This document shows, one piece after another, positions 1 to 12,243 of a DNA stretch of 64,000 bases; the stretch's first letter is position 1, and every line of letters begins with the position of its first letter. The translations under genes were made by a program, and so were the position numbers. The notes beneath the pieces were generated by a model that made no database searches, had not been told where the DNA came from, and saw only the letters and a list, made by a program, of their open reading frames with translations. The stretch is from Abelmoschus esculentus (taxonomy: Eukaryota; Streptophyta; Magnoliopsida; Malvales; Malvaceae), in assembly GCA_035048815.1 (NCBI GenBank), contig JAUCBN010000005.1, forward strand, positions 10,690,517-10,754,516, given 5' to 3'.

Positions 1-1904
1 GAAACGAAGTCACCATTATAGCACTACCATGCACGATCGGACACATAGTCACTCTTGTTACGTGTAGGCGGCTCTACCATGCACGGTTGGACACAAAGTC
101 ACCCTTGTTACGTGTAGGCAATTTTTTATATTCTCAATTTTGTTTATAGTGCACTTAAGACAATCCTAATGACATGTCATTCGTATTCGAATCTAAAATT
201 AGTGTCACTAAGCCAATATCATAATCAAATGTACATGATAACTTGCTGCTCATAATGCATGCATAATATGTTCAACGAATGAACCAAAAGTCATGCTCAA
301 AGGCACCATCATATATAAGGCATTTAACCATATTGTATTACAAATCATTTCTCATAATTTTCAATAATCATGGATGCTAAATAAGCTATCCATTTCAACA
401 ACTATTTCTCATGTATGCACTAATTCAAATCATGCTCATGCATTATCATAAATCCCATTGCATTACCAACATAATGCCTTTGTCGAATGTAGCCGAAACT
501 CATATCGATTTATCAAAAACATTTACTTTACTTACTCTTGAACTATGGAAGGTTTTCACACTCTTCCATAGTCCCCAAAACAGAACCGTACCAAACGCGA
601 TTCGCTTTAAGTTCGTAAACACTCACCAACAAGCGAAACGAGCTTTCGCCGCTATCCGATGATCGCGCCAACACACCAGCACTCAAGCACCTTCTTGTAC
701 CTCTTCTACAACATTAAAAACAGAGCATTCTCACATCATAACATGCTCAAACCAACAACCATATCCGATCACCATAAAACTACCGAAAACTTAGTCGAAA
801 AGACCGTAAACTAAGCCGAAACGCATCCGAACAATATCAGCCCAAAACCTAATGAATCTAACATCTAATCCACTTCAATTATGAACCAAAAACACATCAA
901 AACCATCCTTATACCTCCAGCAACATTAAAGCATCTAAAACAGTCCCTAAAACAACCGAAAAGCACCTTAAAACTACACTGATTGCATTATTCCGGGATT
1001 AAATTAATGTGCTATCAAATGAAGACTCAATTAATCATTTAATTAACATAAAAACATAATTGAATCCATCTAATTCCAGCATTGAATGAGATCCAAAAAG
1101 ATTTCACAAATACATTCATAAAATCACTAGATCTAACATTAAAAACATAGAATTAAGTTTTTATTCAAAGATTAGCAAGCTATTACTTGGGAATTTCAAT
1201 AAAGAAGCTTAGAAAAGAATTAAAAATCCAGAAAATTATCTTCAAGATCTATTCACCAAAAAGATGCAATTTCCCCTTCTTGATTCCTTGCAATTTGATG
1301 TTGATTTGATAAAATTGATGGTTAGGTTTTGTAAAGGATAGAAAGATGGTTAAAATGATGTAATCTTTGTGGAAAAAAATGCAAAAATCAGCAAGGAATT
1401 GAAGAGAAAAAGATGAAAGAAAATGGAAAGAAAATGAGAGAAAAAGATGAGAGAAAAACAAGTAGTTTTGAGAGAAAATGATTTATCATCTTTAGTTAAA
1501 GTAATTAAAAAACATTTTGGTAAATAAATCCTTATTAAAAATTAAAATGGGTTTATGGCCCTCTAAGGATTCTAAGTTTAGCTTGCTTTTCAATTTAGTC
1601 ACTAAAACATCAAATTTTTCGAAAATTACAAAATAAGTCCTCCAATTTTCCAAAAATTACAAATTGGTCACTTATGCATAATTAAGCATAATTAAAAATC
1701 AATATAAAATTCAAATTTCTTCCTTTTAATTTTTGAAACATATTTTTAATATTTTTAAACCATATTCCAAAATTATTATTTTTCCTAATTAAAATATTCT
1801 TATTTTATTTTTCCCCGGAATAATGAATCGAAGAACCCGATTCGACCCGAATCAAATTCTTCTAACTAAAGCCTAACTAATAACCCCAAAAACGGGATGT
1901 TACA
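1..1904 (-). repeat. Chromovirus LTR, minus strand, cut by window edge
   Basis: This is the reverse complement of the long LTR seen at 23246-26728, 27880-31338 and 36235-39662. The outer end at 1904 reads TGTAACATCCCG on the minus strand, the start of those LTRs. The two short direct repeats carrying 'cacgtaacaag' lie at 45-120. No polypurine tract follows at 1905, so this is a 5' LTR whose body runs left out of the window, or a solo LTR. About 1.5 kb of the expected 3.4 kb LTR lies outside, so no target duplication can be checked. It holds no coding sequence. Confidence 0.9.
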
Positions 1905-2344
1905 ATTCACATAAATCAAAATAAAATAAAATAAAATAAAAGTATTTACAAAATAATAGCTCATTTTCAAAATACATCGACCAACTCAAAACAAAATCCA
2001 AAATAAAGATACAAACTCGATTTGTGGTAAGGTCCTATGAATGCAATAAGTCCAAACTAAAAGATCAAGTATTATACTCTTTCATAGCTCTAATGCTGGG
2101 AAGTCATCCTCGATGTGATCCTTCAAAGCTACTTGTCCCCTATGCACAGAAAACACCATAATTCCATGCATTGAACTAACAAAGCTCAGTGGTACATTTT
2201 TACTCTATTGTAGTTCATGAATATTACAAAACAAACAAGGATGATAAGATAGTTAAGAGTGCTTAGAAAGACTTTTCTACTAAGTTTCACTTCATAGACT
2301 ACCTTAGCTAGAGTTCTCAATTTATTCATCTTAAGATATTAATG
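1905..2344 (-). repeat. Old LTR-like floor sequence, segment 1
   Basis: This is noncoding AT-rich DNA with a short (AAAAT)n run at about 1917-1941. Read with 3689-4964 and 59620-60550, it appears to be one old minus-strand LTR-like sequence split by later insertions. Continuity is supported by the TATAA duplication around the solo LTR at 2350-3683 and the TAACC duplication around the 4970-59614 element. I infer an old gypsy-type LTR from the style of the sequence. No second copy is present in the window to prove it. Confidence 0.45.
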
Positions 2345-2349
2345 TATAA

Positions 2350-3683
2350 TGATGGAGGCTATGCAGTCCTCGTTAAATTCCACCTTTGTCAGATTGTAAT
2401 ATTTAAGATATCGATCCCACGAAGATTGAGTCGATTCTACTACTTCTTATAACTGCACTTACGAAATTAGAAACACAAATAATTGGATTGGTTTAATTGC
2501 ATTAACTAAACTGTACTAAATTATAGAAAGATAATAATGAAAAGAATAAGGTTAGAGTGAATGCTTTGTAGAGGAGAATCCATTTATATTGCTAATCCAC
2601 TTATTAATGCAATGGCTTGAACTGCCACCTTGGCGGATCGCACAAAAGGTCGCCGCAGCTGCCTAGGCGGGGTTATGCCTTGTCGACAATTTAACTTTTC
2701 ATAGTTCGACAGAGTAGCCTTATATGTTTCTTCTTTATTCCTAAGCGAAGAAAAATGTTGAAATCCCTATGTCTTGATGATACTTTCCTGCGTTAATCAA
2801 GGGTAGATCACAACCTCGCATGCGTCTTGTTAGTTGCTGAAATCCAATCCGGATTAGTCAATGCCCGTGAGTCAAGATCGTATTCTCTCGTTTCGTGAGC
2901 CTAACTCTCCCAATATTAGGCAAATGGATATTTCTTCACATACTTATCATCTCGAGCTCATATGCAAAGAAATTTAAGTACACAGAAAGAATAAACTATG
3001 AAATAAGTTTTGCATTAATAAATATCAATAATAATGTAACATTCCTCTCCATCTACTCCACAACAATCTAAGCCTCCAAGGGAGTTTAGAACATATTATG
3101 GTCGGCGGCTAAGGATGTGTTATGTGTGTAAACCGACTTCTTCTCCTCTAAACCTAAACCTAATGGGTGCCTTATATAGGCCAAGTCCTAAGTTGATCTT
3201 TCCATGCAAGGAAACAGACAAAAGAGAAATTTAATTCCTAATTAAATTATATTAAATAAATCATAATTCCTAAAATGTCTTTTCCCATGGTTAGACATGG
3301 ACTCGACTTCCTAATTGAGTTTTTCTTCTTTCTTTTACTCCTTGTCTTTCGGTATCTTTTACTCTTCCTGTTGAGCATCACTTGTCGTCTTTCTACCTGT
3401 CGCGGCAGTCTTCAGAACTCTGTCGTGGCGGATGCTTCATTTTCAATTCAGCATCTATTTCCTTCTTTTTTCTCTTTCTGTGATTTAGTTTCTGTATAAG
3501 AAAGAAAACTATCAAACATATCTATTCTATACGAAATAATGGATAATTTTATAAGAATAGTATTTGGATGCTAAGATGCGGAAAATAATCAGAAATATCT
3601 ATTATTGCATTTAATTTTGTCTTTATTAGCAATAAATGAGTGGAAAAATGACGTGAAAATTGAGGACTTTTAGGCACTCATCA
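2350..3683 (-). mobile_element. Solo LTR, Athila-like, minus strand
   Basis: On the minus strand it begins TGATGAGTGCCTAAAAGTCC and ends in CATCA, so it has TG...CA ends. It is flanked by perfect 5-bp duplications TATAA (2345-2349 and 3684-3688). Its 1334 bp and internal landmarks (the block with the 'gaaacgagagaa' motif and the closing 'attacaatctgac' region) match the Athila LTRs at 5578-6939 and 58251-59614. With no internal domain or primer site between the duplications, it is a solo LTR left by LTR-LTR recombination. Confidence 0.88.
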
Positions 3684-3688
3684 TATAA

Positions 3689-4964
3689 GATGATCAAATG
3701 CCATACCAGGCTTACCCACTCAGTATCACATAGCCCATCGCGTTACTCGAGTTCACACAACCCACCGAGTTATAAGTACCTTATCCCACTGACACAACTT
3801 AGGATATAAAAATCATCAACCATCAGTCCGAACAACATGCAGACAACATCCATACCTATCGTCCAATCTTAGACCTATTGTACTAGTGATCACATAGCCG
3901 TTAGGTTTTCCCGTGATCACATAGTCATCGGGTTGAACCATATCTAAATCAACATAACCATAGATATGTCTGGGACATACTTTGATCAACATAGCCACAA
4001 GCAGTCTAATCTTAAGGTCACATAGCCCATCAGATTACTAGAGTTCACACAAACCATCAAGTTGCTTGATGCTCACACAACCATCAAGTTCTTGATGCTC
4101 ACATAGCCCATAAAGTTGTATTCCCTTAATTGGATCATCATAGCCATGAATAGGCTCGAATCGTATCTAGATCACATAGCCCGTAGATACATCGAACATA
4201 CTCGCTCACACATACCAAATTACAAATCCCCATGATTAAGTTCCCATGAATTGACTTTAGGATATCTAGATTCCTTTTTACACAACATAAGCAACACATG
4301 CTCTCTCGAGTAGCCCATACAACATGCCAAGATATTATTCATTAGCCGGATCCTCTTAATAGTACCAACACTATAGCCCAAAACACTCATGAATAGATAA
4401 GGTTCAACATCACAAAACTATTAGCCCATTTATATGATTCTCGTTAGATTATTCATTAGCCAGAGCCTCTTAATTATGTGGGTGTCCCTTTAACACACAG
4501 TAAAGTCCCTAACCATCATATACATTTGTCTGATCCACCATGATTTCTTAAGGATATATAGTGCCATCAAGCCAAGCAACAATTAATAAGCCATTAGCCA
4601 TAATTTCACTTATTAAGGTATTAAACTAGATGTCATAGTTTGATAGTTTATTTTATACCTTAAGAGATCTATTGAAACCCTTATCTCGAATTATAAACCT
4701 CCTGAACAATAACTCAAATTTCTTGGCCAGATTCTTTTATGCATATCGATATGCACCATAAGGGTATCGATACATACCTTAGTATTGGTACGTCCTTTTT
4801 CTATACTGATACGCCAACTAGGTTAGAACCACTTAAAATAATTACCTATACCGATAAGCCAAAACCCTATATCGGTACCCAGTTTCGATACGCAAAGACC
4901 CTATTCTGATACTCTACCCGTATCGTTACTCCCCTAACTACGTACCCATACTCAAAGTCATCTT
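3689..4964 (-). repeat. Old LTR-like floor sequence, segment 2, with degenerate repeats
   Basis: This noncoding stretch continues the floor layer. From about 3720 to 4190 the motif 'cacatagccc' or 'cacacaacc' recurs every 25-60 bases, joined to short 'atcaagttgcttgat' palindromes. From 4735 to 4925 there is a series of ATCGATAC/ATCGGTAC/GATACGC motifs roughly every 20-30 bases. The same motif type reappears at 59630-59710 and 60255-60295, across the large insertion. I see no reading frame worth calling. Confidence 0.5.
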
Positions 4965-4969
4965 TAACC

Positions 4970-5577
4970 TGACAAGTGCATAAAATTTATAATTTTTATA
5001 TCACTTTTCCATTCGATTATTGTTAATAAAGGATAGATTTAATGACAATAATTGATAATTCTGTATATTTTCCATATTTCAGTATCCCAACACATATTTT
5101 ATGATTTTATCTATAATTTGGTATAAAACAGGTGTGGTTAATGATTTTCTCATTTAGACAGAAAACTACCACACATGTAATGCCAGATAGCATGATGGAT
5201 GTTGGGAACCAAAGCTAGAATGCAAATAAGCACCTGTCACGATAACACTTTGGAGACTGCGGAAACAGATTAAAGATGATAACTGGTGCGCAATAAATAG
5301 AGAAAAATATTCTAATTTTGACAGACACAATGCGTGAAGAAACAAAACTGCAGAAATAAAGTCAAGCCATGGTCAAAGTGAATGCGAGATTAAAGGAGTA
5401 AATTTAGGAAATAAATAAAGTGTTATAATTTAATATGGACATGTATTCTCTTCCTTTTAGAACTCTTACCTTTATGGAAGGCTTTAACCTAGGCTTGACC
5501 TATATAAAGACAACCCTAGGGATAAGAATAACAAGTTGGGTTCTCAAAGTGAAACCTAAAGCCTCCGACAAGTTCAT
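4970..5577 (+). repeat. Athila B 5' LTR, first segment
   Basis: This matches roughly the first 600 bases of the 3' LTR at 58251-59614. It ends at 'agttcat', where Athila A begins; the LTR resumes at 55043 after the duplicated TTCAT. A TATA-like box TATATAAAG lies at 5501-5509, and the equivalent box at 58782 confirms it as part of the LTR promoter. Confidence 0.88.
5501..5509 (+). promoter_or_regulatory. TATA-like box in Athila B 5' LTR
   Basis: TATATAAAG follows the conserved 'aggcttgacc' block. The same position carries TATATAAG in the A LTR (6111), TATATAAAG in the B 3' LTR (58782) and TATATAAA in LTR C (56085). Conservation across copies supports a promoter role; no transcript evidence is available here. 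Confidence 0.55.
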
Positions 5578-6939
5578 TGATAAGTGCATAAAATTTCTAA
5601 TTTTTATATCATTTTCTTACTCGATTAATGCTAATAAAGGACATATTTAAGGGCAATATTGGATAAATCTGCTTATTTTTCATATTTCAGCGTCCAAATA
5701 CTTAATTCATGACTTTATCTATTATTTGGCATAAAAAAGATGCATTTGATGGTTTTCTTTCTTAGACAGGAAACTACATTAGAGGAATTGCCAAACAAGA
5801 GGATGAATGTTGGAACTGAAGCCGAAATGTAGATAAGCACCTGCCACGATAGCACTTTGGAGACCGCAACAGCTGATTGAAGATCACAACTAGTTCTCGA
5901 CAGATAGAGAAAAAGATGTTGATTCTAACGGACACAAAGCGAGAAGAATTCAAAATTGATAAAAGGAGTCAAACCATGGTCAAAGGTCAATGCGGGAATA
6001 TAAGAGTTATTTTAGAAAATAGAATAAAATGTCATAAGTTAATAAGGGGTTGTATTCTTTTCCTTTTAAAACTCTTTAATTATGTGAAAGACTTTATCCA
6101 AGGCTTAGCCTATATAAGCCATACGTTAGGGTCAAGAAGAGGAGGCCAAATTCTCATAGAAAAAACTAAAGCCACCGATAAAACCATTATTTTCTAAATC
6201 CCCTTCGAGGCTTAGGTTGTTTATGTAGTAGTTAGGAAAGAAATTTGTACTCTATTTGATATTTATTAATGCAAATTTTATTTTCATAATTTATTCTCTC
6301 TTGGCGTTTACTATTCTTTGTATATGAGCTCGGTAAGATAGTATGTAAAAAAAACTATTTGTATAATATCGAATGAGTTAGGCTCACGAAACGAGAGAGT
6401 AGGTCTTTGTCAAGGACATCAACTAATCCGCAAGGGTTTCAATGACTAAAAGGACGCATATGTGTGGTTGTTGTTCATCTTTGATTCAAGCCAGGAGATA
6501 TCATCAAGACATATATTTCAACAGTTCTCCGTGTTTAGGAATAAGAAGGAGATATACAAAGATGCTCTGGCGAACTATGAAAAGTTAAGTTGTCGATAAA
6601 GCATAACCTCGCCTAAGCAGCTGAGATGACCCTTAGTAAGACTCGCGGCGGCGATAAGTCAACCTATTGCATTAATAAGTGGATAATAAATACAACCGGA
6701 TTCCCCTCTACAAAGGATTCAACCTGGCGTTACTTTATTCATTATTCTTTATATTCTTTATTTATTTCTTAATTTAGTTTACTTTAGTATCTCAATCATT
6801 CAAATACTTGTGTTTTTACTTTTATAAAGTGTAGGTTTAAAGAGTAGTTAAGATTGATCTAGTCCCAGTAGGTTCAACAATCTAAAATACTACAATTTGG
6901 CGAAAGGTGAAAAAACATAGGACTTCTTAACCTTCACCA
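5578..6939 (+). repeat. Athila A 5' LTR
   Basis: The LTR is 1362 bp with TG...CA ends. The 3' boundary at CACCA (6938-6939) is set by the primer site that follows, and the distant 3' LTR also ends in CACCA followed by the target duplication. The closing block 'acaatttggcgaaaggtg' belongs to the LTR, although it resembles a second primer-site start. A TATA-like box sits at 6111. Confidence 0.9.
6111..6118 (+). promoter_or_regulatory. TATA-like box in Athila A 5' LTR
   Basis: TATATAAG lies at the position conserved among the Athila LTRs of the window. In A's own 3' LTR the equivalent site near 52930 reads TGTATAAG, a one-base decay. Confidence 0.55.
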
Positions 6940-6943
6940 AATT

Positions 6944-6961
6944 TGGCGTCGTTGCTGGGGA
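6944..6961 (+). other. Primer-binding site, tRNA-Asp type, element A
   Basis: TGGCGTCGTTGCTGGGGA starts four bases after the 5' LTR. It is close to the TGGCGCCGTTGCCGGGGA site known for Athila elements, complementary to the 3' end of tRNA-Asp. Two C-to-T differences suggest decay. Equivalent sites occur at 56956 and 61965. Confidence 0.85.
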
Positions 6962-7067
6962 CTGACATTCAACTTTACTATTAATTATTTTTGCACTCCT
7001 TTATTTTTATTTTTATTTTAGGTTTCCTTAACTAACTAGGGTTGTTCTGTGTAAGACTAGGTCCAAT

Positions 7068-8180
7068 ATGTCTAAAGACGAATACCATTACGATCTAGAA
7101 ATCAAAAGAACAACGAGGCGTCTAAAACAAAGGGTACGAGAAAGAATGAATCCTATACCTGAACAGTAGAACAACCCTGGCATGAATGTCGCCGAGGCGG
7201 ACAACCGCGACGCATTCATAGGTGTTGATCCAGAAAACCTACCAAGACAGGAGCGTGTGCGCACTGTCCGTGGTTATCTGGAGGAATACGGATGGATTGA
7301 CTCCTATCGTAGTTATGCCCAATAATGAGGCAGAACACTTTGAGCTCAAATCGGTCATGTTTAACATGATCAATACTCTAGGTCTGTTTGGGGGATCGAC
7401 CAACGAAGATGCTCGACAGCATCTTAAATCTCTCTTAGAAATCTGTAATTCATTTAAGCTGTCGGGAGTCTCTACCGACATATTAAAATTAAAACTTTTT
7501 CCCTATTCACTAAGGGATAGGGAAAAATCTTGGTTCAATAACCTCCAGCCTAGATCGTTGAACTTATGGACAAAACTATGCCGAAGCTTCCTAGCATGTT
7601 TCAATTATACTAAGATGAAAGATAAATTAAGAAATGACATAACATCATTCAGAAAGGAAGAAGACGAGTCTATGTATGAGGCTTGGGAAAGATATCGAGA
7701 ATTATACAGAAAATGCTTCATGCATGAATTGCCCAAATGGACACAAGTTTCAATCTTCTACAATGCAGTCGACACTCCCACGAGAATGATGCTTGATACT
7801 TCCGCTAATGGCACACTATTAGATTTCTGACCCCATGAGAATCTGGAGATTCTGGATAGATTAGTAAAGAATGATTATCAACACCCGACCACTAAACGAG
7901 GAATAACAGCGAGGTATATCAAATTCCGACTCTTTAGATTCTATCCTAGCTCAAATGTCAGCTTTGACAAATATGGTAAAGGATCTGCATAAGCCGAGTC
8001 ATGTTCAAGCAGTAAAGCAATTACTATTTTTTGTGAAACATGTGGTGACAATCATAACTCGAATGAATACCCGTAAAATCCAGAATCCACTTTCTATGTT
8101 GGAAATTTTAATCAAAATAATATGTCCAACAATTACAACTAGCATGGAGAAAACATCCAGGCTTTTTATGGAGTAACCCC
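7068..8180 (+). pseudogene. gag: Athila A gag, N-terminal and central part
   Basis: This is the retrotransposon capsid gene. The start ATG at 7068 opens a basic N-terminus rich in Arg and Lys. A TAG at 7167 and a frameshift near 7305 break it. The longest intact stretch (7222-7830, 202 aa) has the hallmarks of Athila capsid: 'FELKSVMFNM', 'LKLFPYSLRDREKSWFNNL', 'LRNDITSF', 'EDESMYEAWERY' and 'TRMMLDTSANGTLL'. A TGA at 7828 follows. A zinc-knuckle remnant, CETCGDNHNSNEY, lies near 8033-8072 with its last cysteine lost. The gene is cut at 8180 by the Tat-like element and continues at 19375. It is not translatable as one protein. Confidence 0.88.
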
Positions 8181-8466
8181 TGTAAACACTAACTTTATCC
8201 AGGTGTAAAACCCGATTTTATTTTTCATTCGAGTATCGGGCTTGTAATTAATTCAAAAAATGCAAAAAATATTACTACTAATTTCCTTTTTAAATTTTGG
8301 TTAATTTTATTTTGTTGTTATTAAAACCAAAAATAAAAAAAATATTATTATATTGTATATATTATTTGTATATGAAAAAATATATATGTATGTTGAAGTC
8401 TATGTTTAAAATATATATATATATGTTAAATTTATTTCATTTTATTCTCCTTCGTATTCTTTTTTA

Positions 8467-8508
<42 letters not shown>

Positions 8509-11327
8509 CATCATCATCGACCTTTATTTTTATCATTATTTTAGTTTTATACTATTATTATTATATTTATTTATATATTTATTAGATTATATAAATAAAT
8601 AAATCAGAATATAATAAAAACCTTTTTTAATTAAATAAAACAGTCCATTTACAATATATATAAAACCTAAATCATTTTTTATTTCTAGTCCATAATAAAA
8701 TACATCAGGCCCGGATCAAACTTAATTTACAAGCCCAAGTTTTTACTATAATCATAAGCCCAAAATTAATTCACAAAGCCCGTCCCTTAAGCCCAATCTG
8801 ATTAAAATCTAAGAAACCCTAATCCCTCTTATCTTTGTCCATGTGCAGCCCATCCATGGCCGTTGGATCAAGATCTGATCCAACGTCCACGATCAAACAA
8901 AGATGAAGCTTCCAAAAAAGACACTCTCCCATGCGCCGACGATCCATCTACCCTACGTGCGCGTGCGCTGCACGCTTCTAACGATTAAGCATCCAAAATA
9001 CTCTTCGACTTCGTCGGTCGTCCAATCGCCGGTAACCGTTGGTCCCCTCCATTAATCCTATTCACATGCAAATGCACAAGAAAACATTTTGTCAGATTCG
9101 TACAGAGCTAAAACACCAAAAATATCATAAGATTTCGACCAATTTTACAACAAAAATCAGGGAATATCAGAAGCATTGCAATAAATATTCAGATTTCAGA
9201 GCCAATATTTCAGACGAATACGTCCAAAAAATCGAAGAAACAATAGGAAATTTATGCTTTTTATTTCTAATACTCGATGTAATGAACGATTATTTAAACC
9301 GAACTAAACTATTATGTAAAGCGTTCCCCCCACGATTCAATATGAATAAAAAAACAAAGTTCAAGAGGTAAATCTTCTTCTTTTTTTTTTTGCATGTAAT
9401 AACAAAATAAAGGGGAGAATTCCAATTTTATTTACCTCGTAGGGCGAACGTCGATAGGCTCCTCTGCTTCCTTCTCTTTAACCGGAAAAAATCCTAGCGC
9501 CTTCGAGCATTGTTGGTGAGCCGAAGGGAGAGGAAGTCTCTCTTTCTTCGTGCTTTGTTTTAAAAACCGAAGAAGGAACCATCCCTTCACTTTTTTTTTC
9601 TCTTTTCTTCAAAACGAATTAGGACAATCGCTCAAGCGTTTCTCTTTTTTTTCAAAGGATTTTTGTTTCAGATTTGTAAAAAAGAGGATGATCTTTGTTT
9701 TTTTGTTTTGAAAACAAAGGAAAAGGGGTTTTTTATCTCGCCGGCCACCACCAGCGGTAGTCAGATTCTGGGTTTGCACGGTGGTTCTGGGTTGAATATA
9801 TGAACATCTGAATGTTCATCTTACCCAGATGAACCAAATAGAGAAAATGGGGGGGCATCAAGGGTTCGATTTTTGAAAAATAAGGAGAAAGGGGTTTGAT
9901 TTAATTATGGGATGTTTTATACTTGGTAGAGTTTTTAAAAATGGACAAATCACGTTTTAAATCCCTTTGTCCTGTTTTAATAATGCCCGAAGTCCCTCTT
10001 ATTTTAAATCGCCATTTAATTTATTCACTATTTCTATTCTAATCATCATTTTAAGATTGGTTTAATTTTCACCAGGTCCTCCCTTGTTTTTGTTCAAACT
10101 TTTCGATTCTTCCCTGTTTGATAATCATGTTTCGAGGATCTCAATAATTTTAAATCGTTTCGATTTGGTCATTATTTAAAAATAAAGTTTATTTTCTTTT
10201 ATTTCAAAAACCCTAAATTTCATTTATTTGCTTTTTGGTCCTTTCTAGTGATTAAATCACTCTTATTTTAACATTTCATTTTCTGTTTTATTTAATTTAA
10301 TCCTCATTTATTTATTTTGCATATTATTCAAATTTGTTCATATATTAGTATCTTATTTAGTTAGGCATACTTGTATATATGCATGTGCTTATTTAATTAT
10401 TTATCATATTGTCACTTATTTACATTTCATTTATCCATGCATCATTTTATTTGTTCATTTATAGGTATATGTATTTTATTTGTATTTATTTGTTCCATGC
10501 ATCTTTTCATTATTATTTGAACTTTTTATTATTTTTGTTCATATATTTATATTTGTATATATTCTTTTGTTACATTTGCATTCTATTTTGTCATGCATTT
10601 TATAATTAATTTTGTATAGATTTGTTTATCATGCATGTTGTCATTTATGAATTTACTTTGTTGTACATATTTTATTTTTAGCATGCTTACATTTGTTTCT
10701 TTATCATTTGTGTTGTATATGTCTCATTTTGTGCCTTTTTTTGCTTAATCTCACATATCACTACATTAATTAATAAACTTAATTAAATACGTCTTTATTT
10801 GGTCGTAATGGGTCCGCCCTCAGACGTAGTATCAGCGGTGTATAAGTTGCCTTCGAATAATGACACGGTAAGAATAAAATGAATTTGAACATTAAACAAA
10901 CTTTAATTTAAATACAACTTTAAAACTTAAAATTTTCAAAATTAATTAAGCGGTAATTTGTAAAGGTGTCAATTTTGGGCGGTTTCAAATGCTAAACTCG
11001 TTTGTAACCGTAACCGACTCTCGAACCCGTCTTTTTCGAATCTCTGGTTTTTACGGTATTTGGCCTACCAAAGTGGCCGGTGGCGACTCTAACCTTTTTA
11101 AAACCCTAATTTTAAAATTCTTTTTTTTTAATTTTATCCTTAATTTTTCAATTTTCCCTTTCTAACCCTAATTTGTCACTTCCCTAGCTTTCAAATATTT
11201 CCCCTTATTTTGGAGATTAAACCCTAAATTTTTTATTTTGAGACATTTTAATCTCAATTTTTATTCTTTCAAAATAGTGACCATTTTTATTTCCAAACTT
11301 ATTTATTATTTTAAAAGGGTCGCTATA
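8181..11327 (+). repeat. 5' LTR of Tat/Ogre-like element
   Basis: The LTR is about 3147 bp and starts TGTAAACACTAAC. It matches 16301-19374 throughout, including the 'tcgggcttgtaatt' block, an ATT microsatellite, a GC-richer block around 8890-9060 and the final 'aaaagggtcgcta'. The reading frames inside it (for example 8297-8602, 9039-9371 and 10409-10609) are AT-rich or duplicated LTR sequence and are not genes. Confidence 0.9.
8468..8519 (+). repeat. (ATT)n microsatellite in LTR
   Basis: About 14 ATT units are followed by ATC units. The other LTR has a shorter, interrupted version at about 16583-16612, so the repeat length has changed since insertion. Confidence 0.85.
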
Positions 11328-11328
11328 G

Positions 11329-11346
11329 TTGACGACTCCGTTGGGA
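11329..11346 (+). other. Primer-binding site, Tat/Ogre type
   Basis: TTGACGACTCCGTTGGGA directly follows the 5' LTR and resembles the TGGCGACTCCGCTGGGGA-type site of plant Tat/Ogre elements, attributed to tRNA-Arg. Several positions have drifted. The tRNA assignment is from memory of the family. Confidence 0.6.
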
Positions 11347-12243
11347 ATATTTTTTCAAATGAGTCAAGCTTTGTTTTCAAAAAAACGCTTAATTAATTTT
11401 GAAATTTTTGAATTAAAGTAGCAATTAAATTATTATTTGTTTAATTAATTAGAGTTTATCTTCCAACATATTTCAACCTGTCTCTCTAAGTGGGGGGAAA
11501 TGCTAGTGTTTTCGTAAGGATATTGTTCCTTCGTATGGGCCTAGCAAAGTACCTTCAGGGCTCGACTACCCTATGCTTTTGTAGGGATATTGTTCTTTCG
11601 TAGGGGCATAGCGAAAGGGTCCCCTAAATTGAATTCGATCGAGATGAGCCTATAATAGGTGACGATTGGAGGTCTTTCTACTCTTAGAAGAGGATAGCGA
11701 GGAAAATTTGGGTACCTCGTAGAACCAAAACTACATTTAGAGAATATAGAAAACCTACCCAATTAGATCCATGCATTTAACCTAGATTCTTTTAGATGAG
11801 TTACTTAGGGTTTCTTTGTCTCCTTTCTTGCTTTCTTCATCTTTTTTGCATCGACATTTCATGAAGGTATCGATCTAAGTGGTTTGTCCAATTAGAGGCT
11901 TTCACCATAGTTAGAGAATTAAAACGAGAAATAGAAAAGCAAGTGGAAAAAAGAGAGAAGAAAAATAAGAGGAATATAATGAGAGAAAGAAAACAATGAG
12001 ATAAAAAGAGAAAAAAGAAGAAGAAATAAAATGAAAAAGAGAAAAAATGAGAAAAGAAGAGGAGACAAAAACAATGGAGAAAATGAAAAAGAGGAAGAAA
12101 TAAAATCTTTTAATTGGTGAAAATTTCTCAAAGGAAGATCACTAGCACGATCGACACATTCACTTGCATTCATTTTTGTATTTCATACATTTTCATAGTG
12201 TGCATGCATTTTTTCATTCATTAATAAGACAAGGGGATTAATT
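11347..12243 (+). other. Leader region of Tat-like element
   Basis: This is untranslated leader between primer site and gag. It holds two 'aaggatattgttc/agggatattgttc' repeats with 'ttcgtatgggc/ttcgtaggggc' (11515-11610), and a strongly purine-rich stretch (11925-12110, mostly A and G). No coding sequence is supported. Confidence 0.6.

Noticed and set aside
2395..3683. Solo LTR starting at 2395
   Set aside because: That start gives no duplication; moving it to 2350 gives a perfect TATAA pair and the right LTR length.
6885..6905. LTR end at TACTACA followed by 'atttggcgaaagg' as primer site
   Set aside because: I first took this as the Athila LTR boundary. The TTCAT duplication and the equivalent ends at 55037 and 59614 show the LTR runs on to CACCA/CATCA, with the true primer site at 6944.
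6944..6961. tRNA gene fragment
   Set aside because: The match is only to the 3' end of a tRNA in the correct position for a primer-binding site; no tRNA body is present here or at the other primer sites.
8297..8602. 101-aa reading frame in an LTR
   Set aside because: It is Ile/Leu/Tyr-rich from an AT-rich LTR and ATT microsatellite, and is not maintained in the second LTR copy.
10409..10609. Phe/Tyr/Leu-rich frame resembling membrane segments (also 18449-18685)
   Set aside because: It comes from T-rich LTR sequence; hydrophobicity follows from base composition.
11919..12173. Minus-strand Phe/Ser/Leu frame
   Set aside because: It is antisense of a purine-rich leader stretch, with low-complexity composition only.
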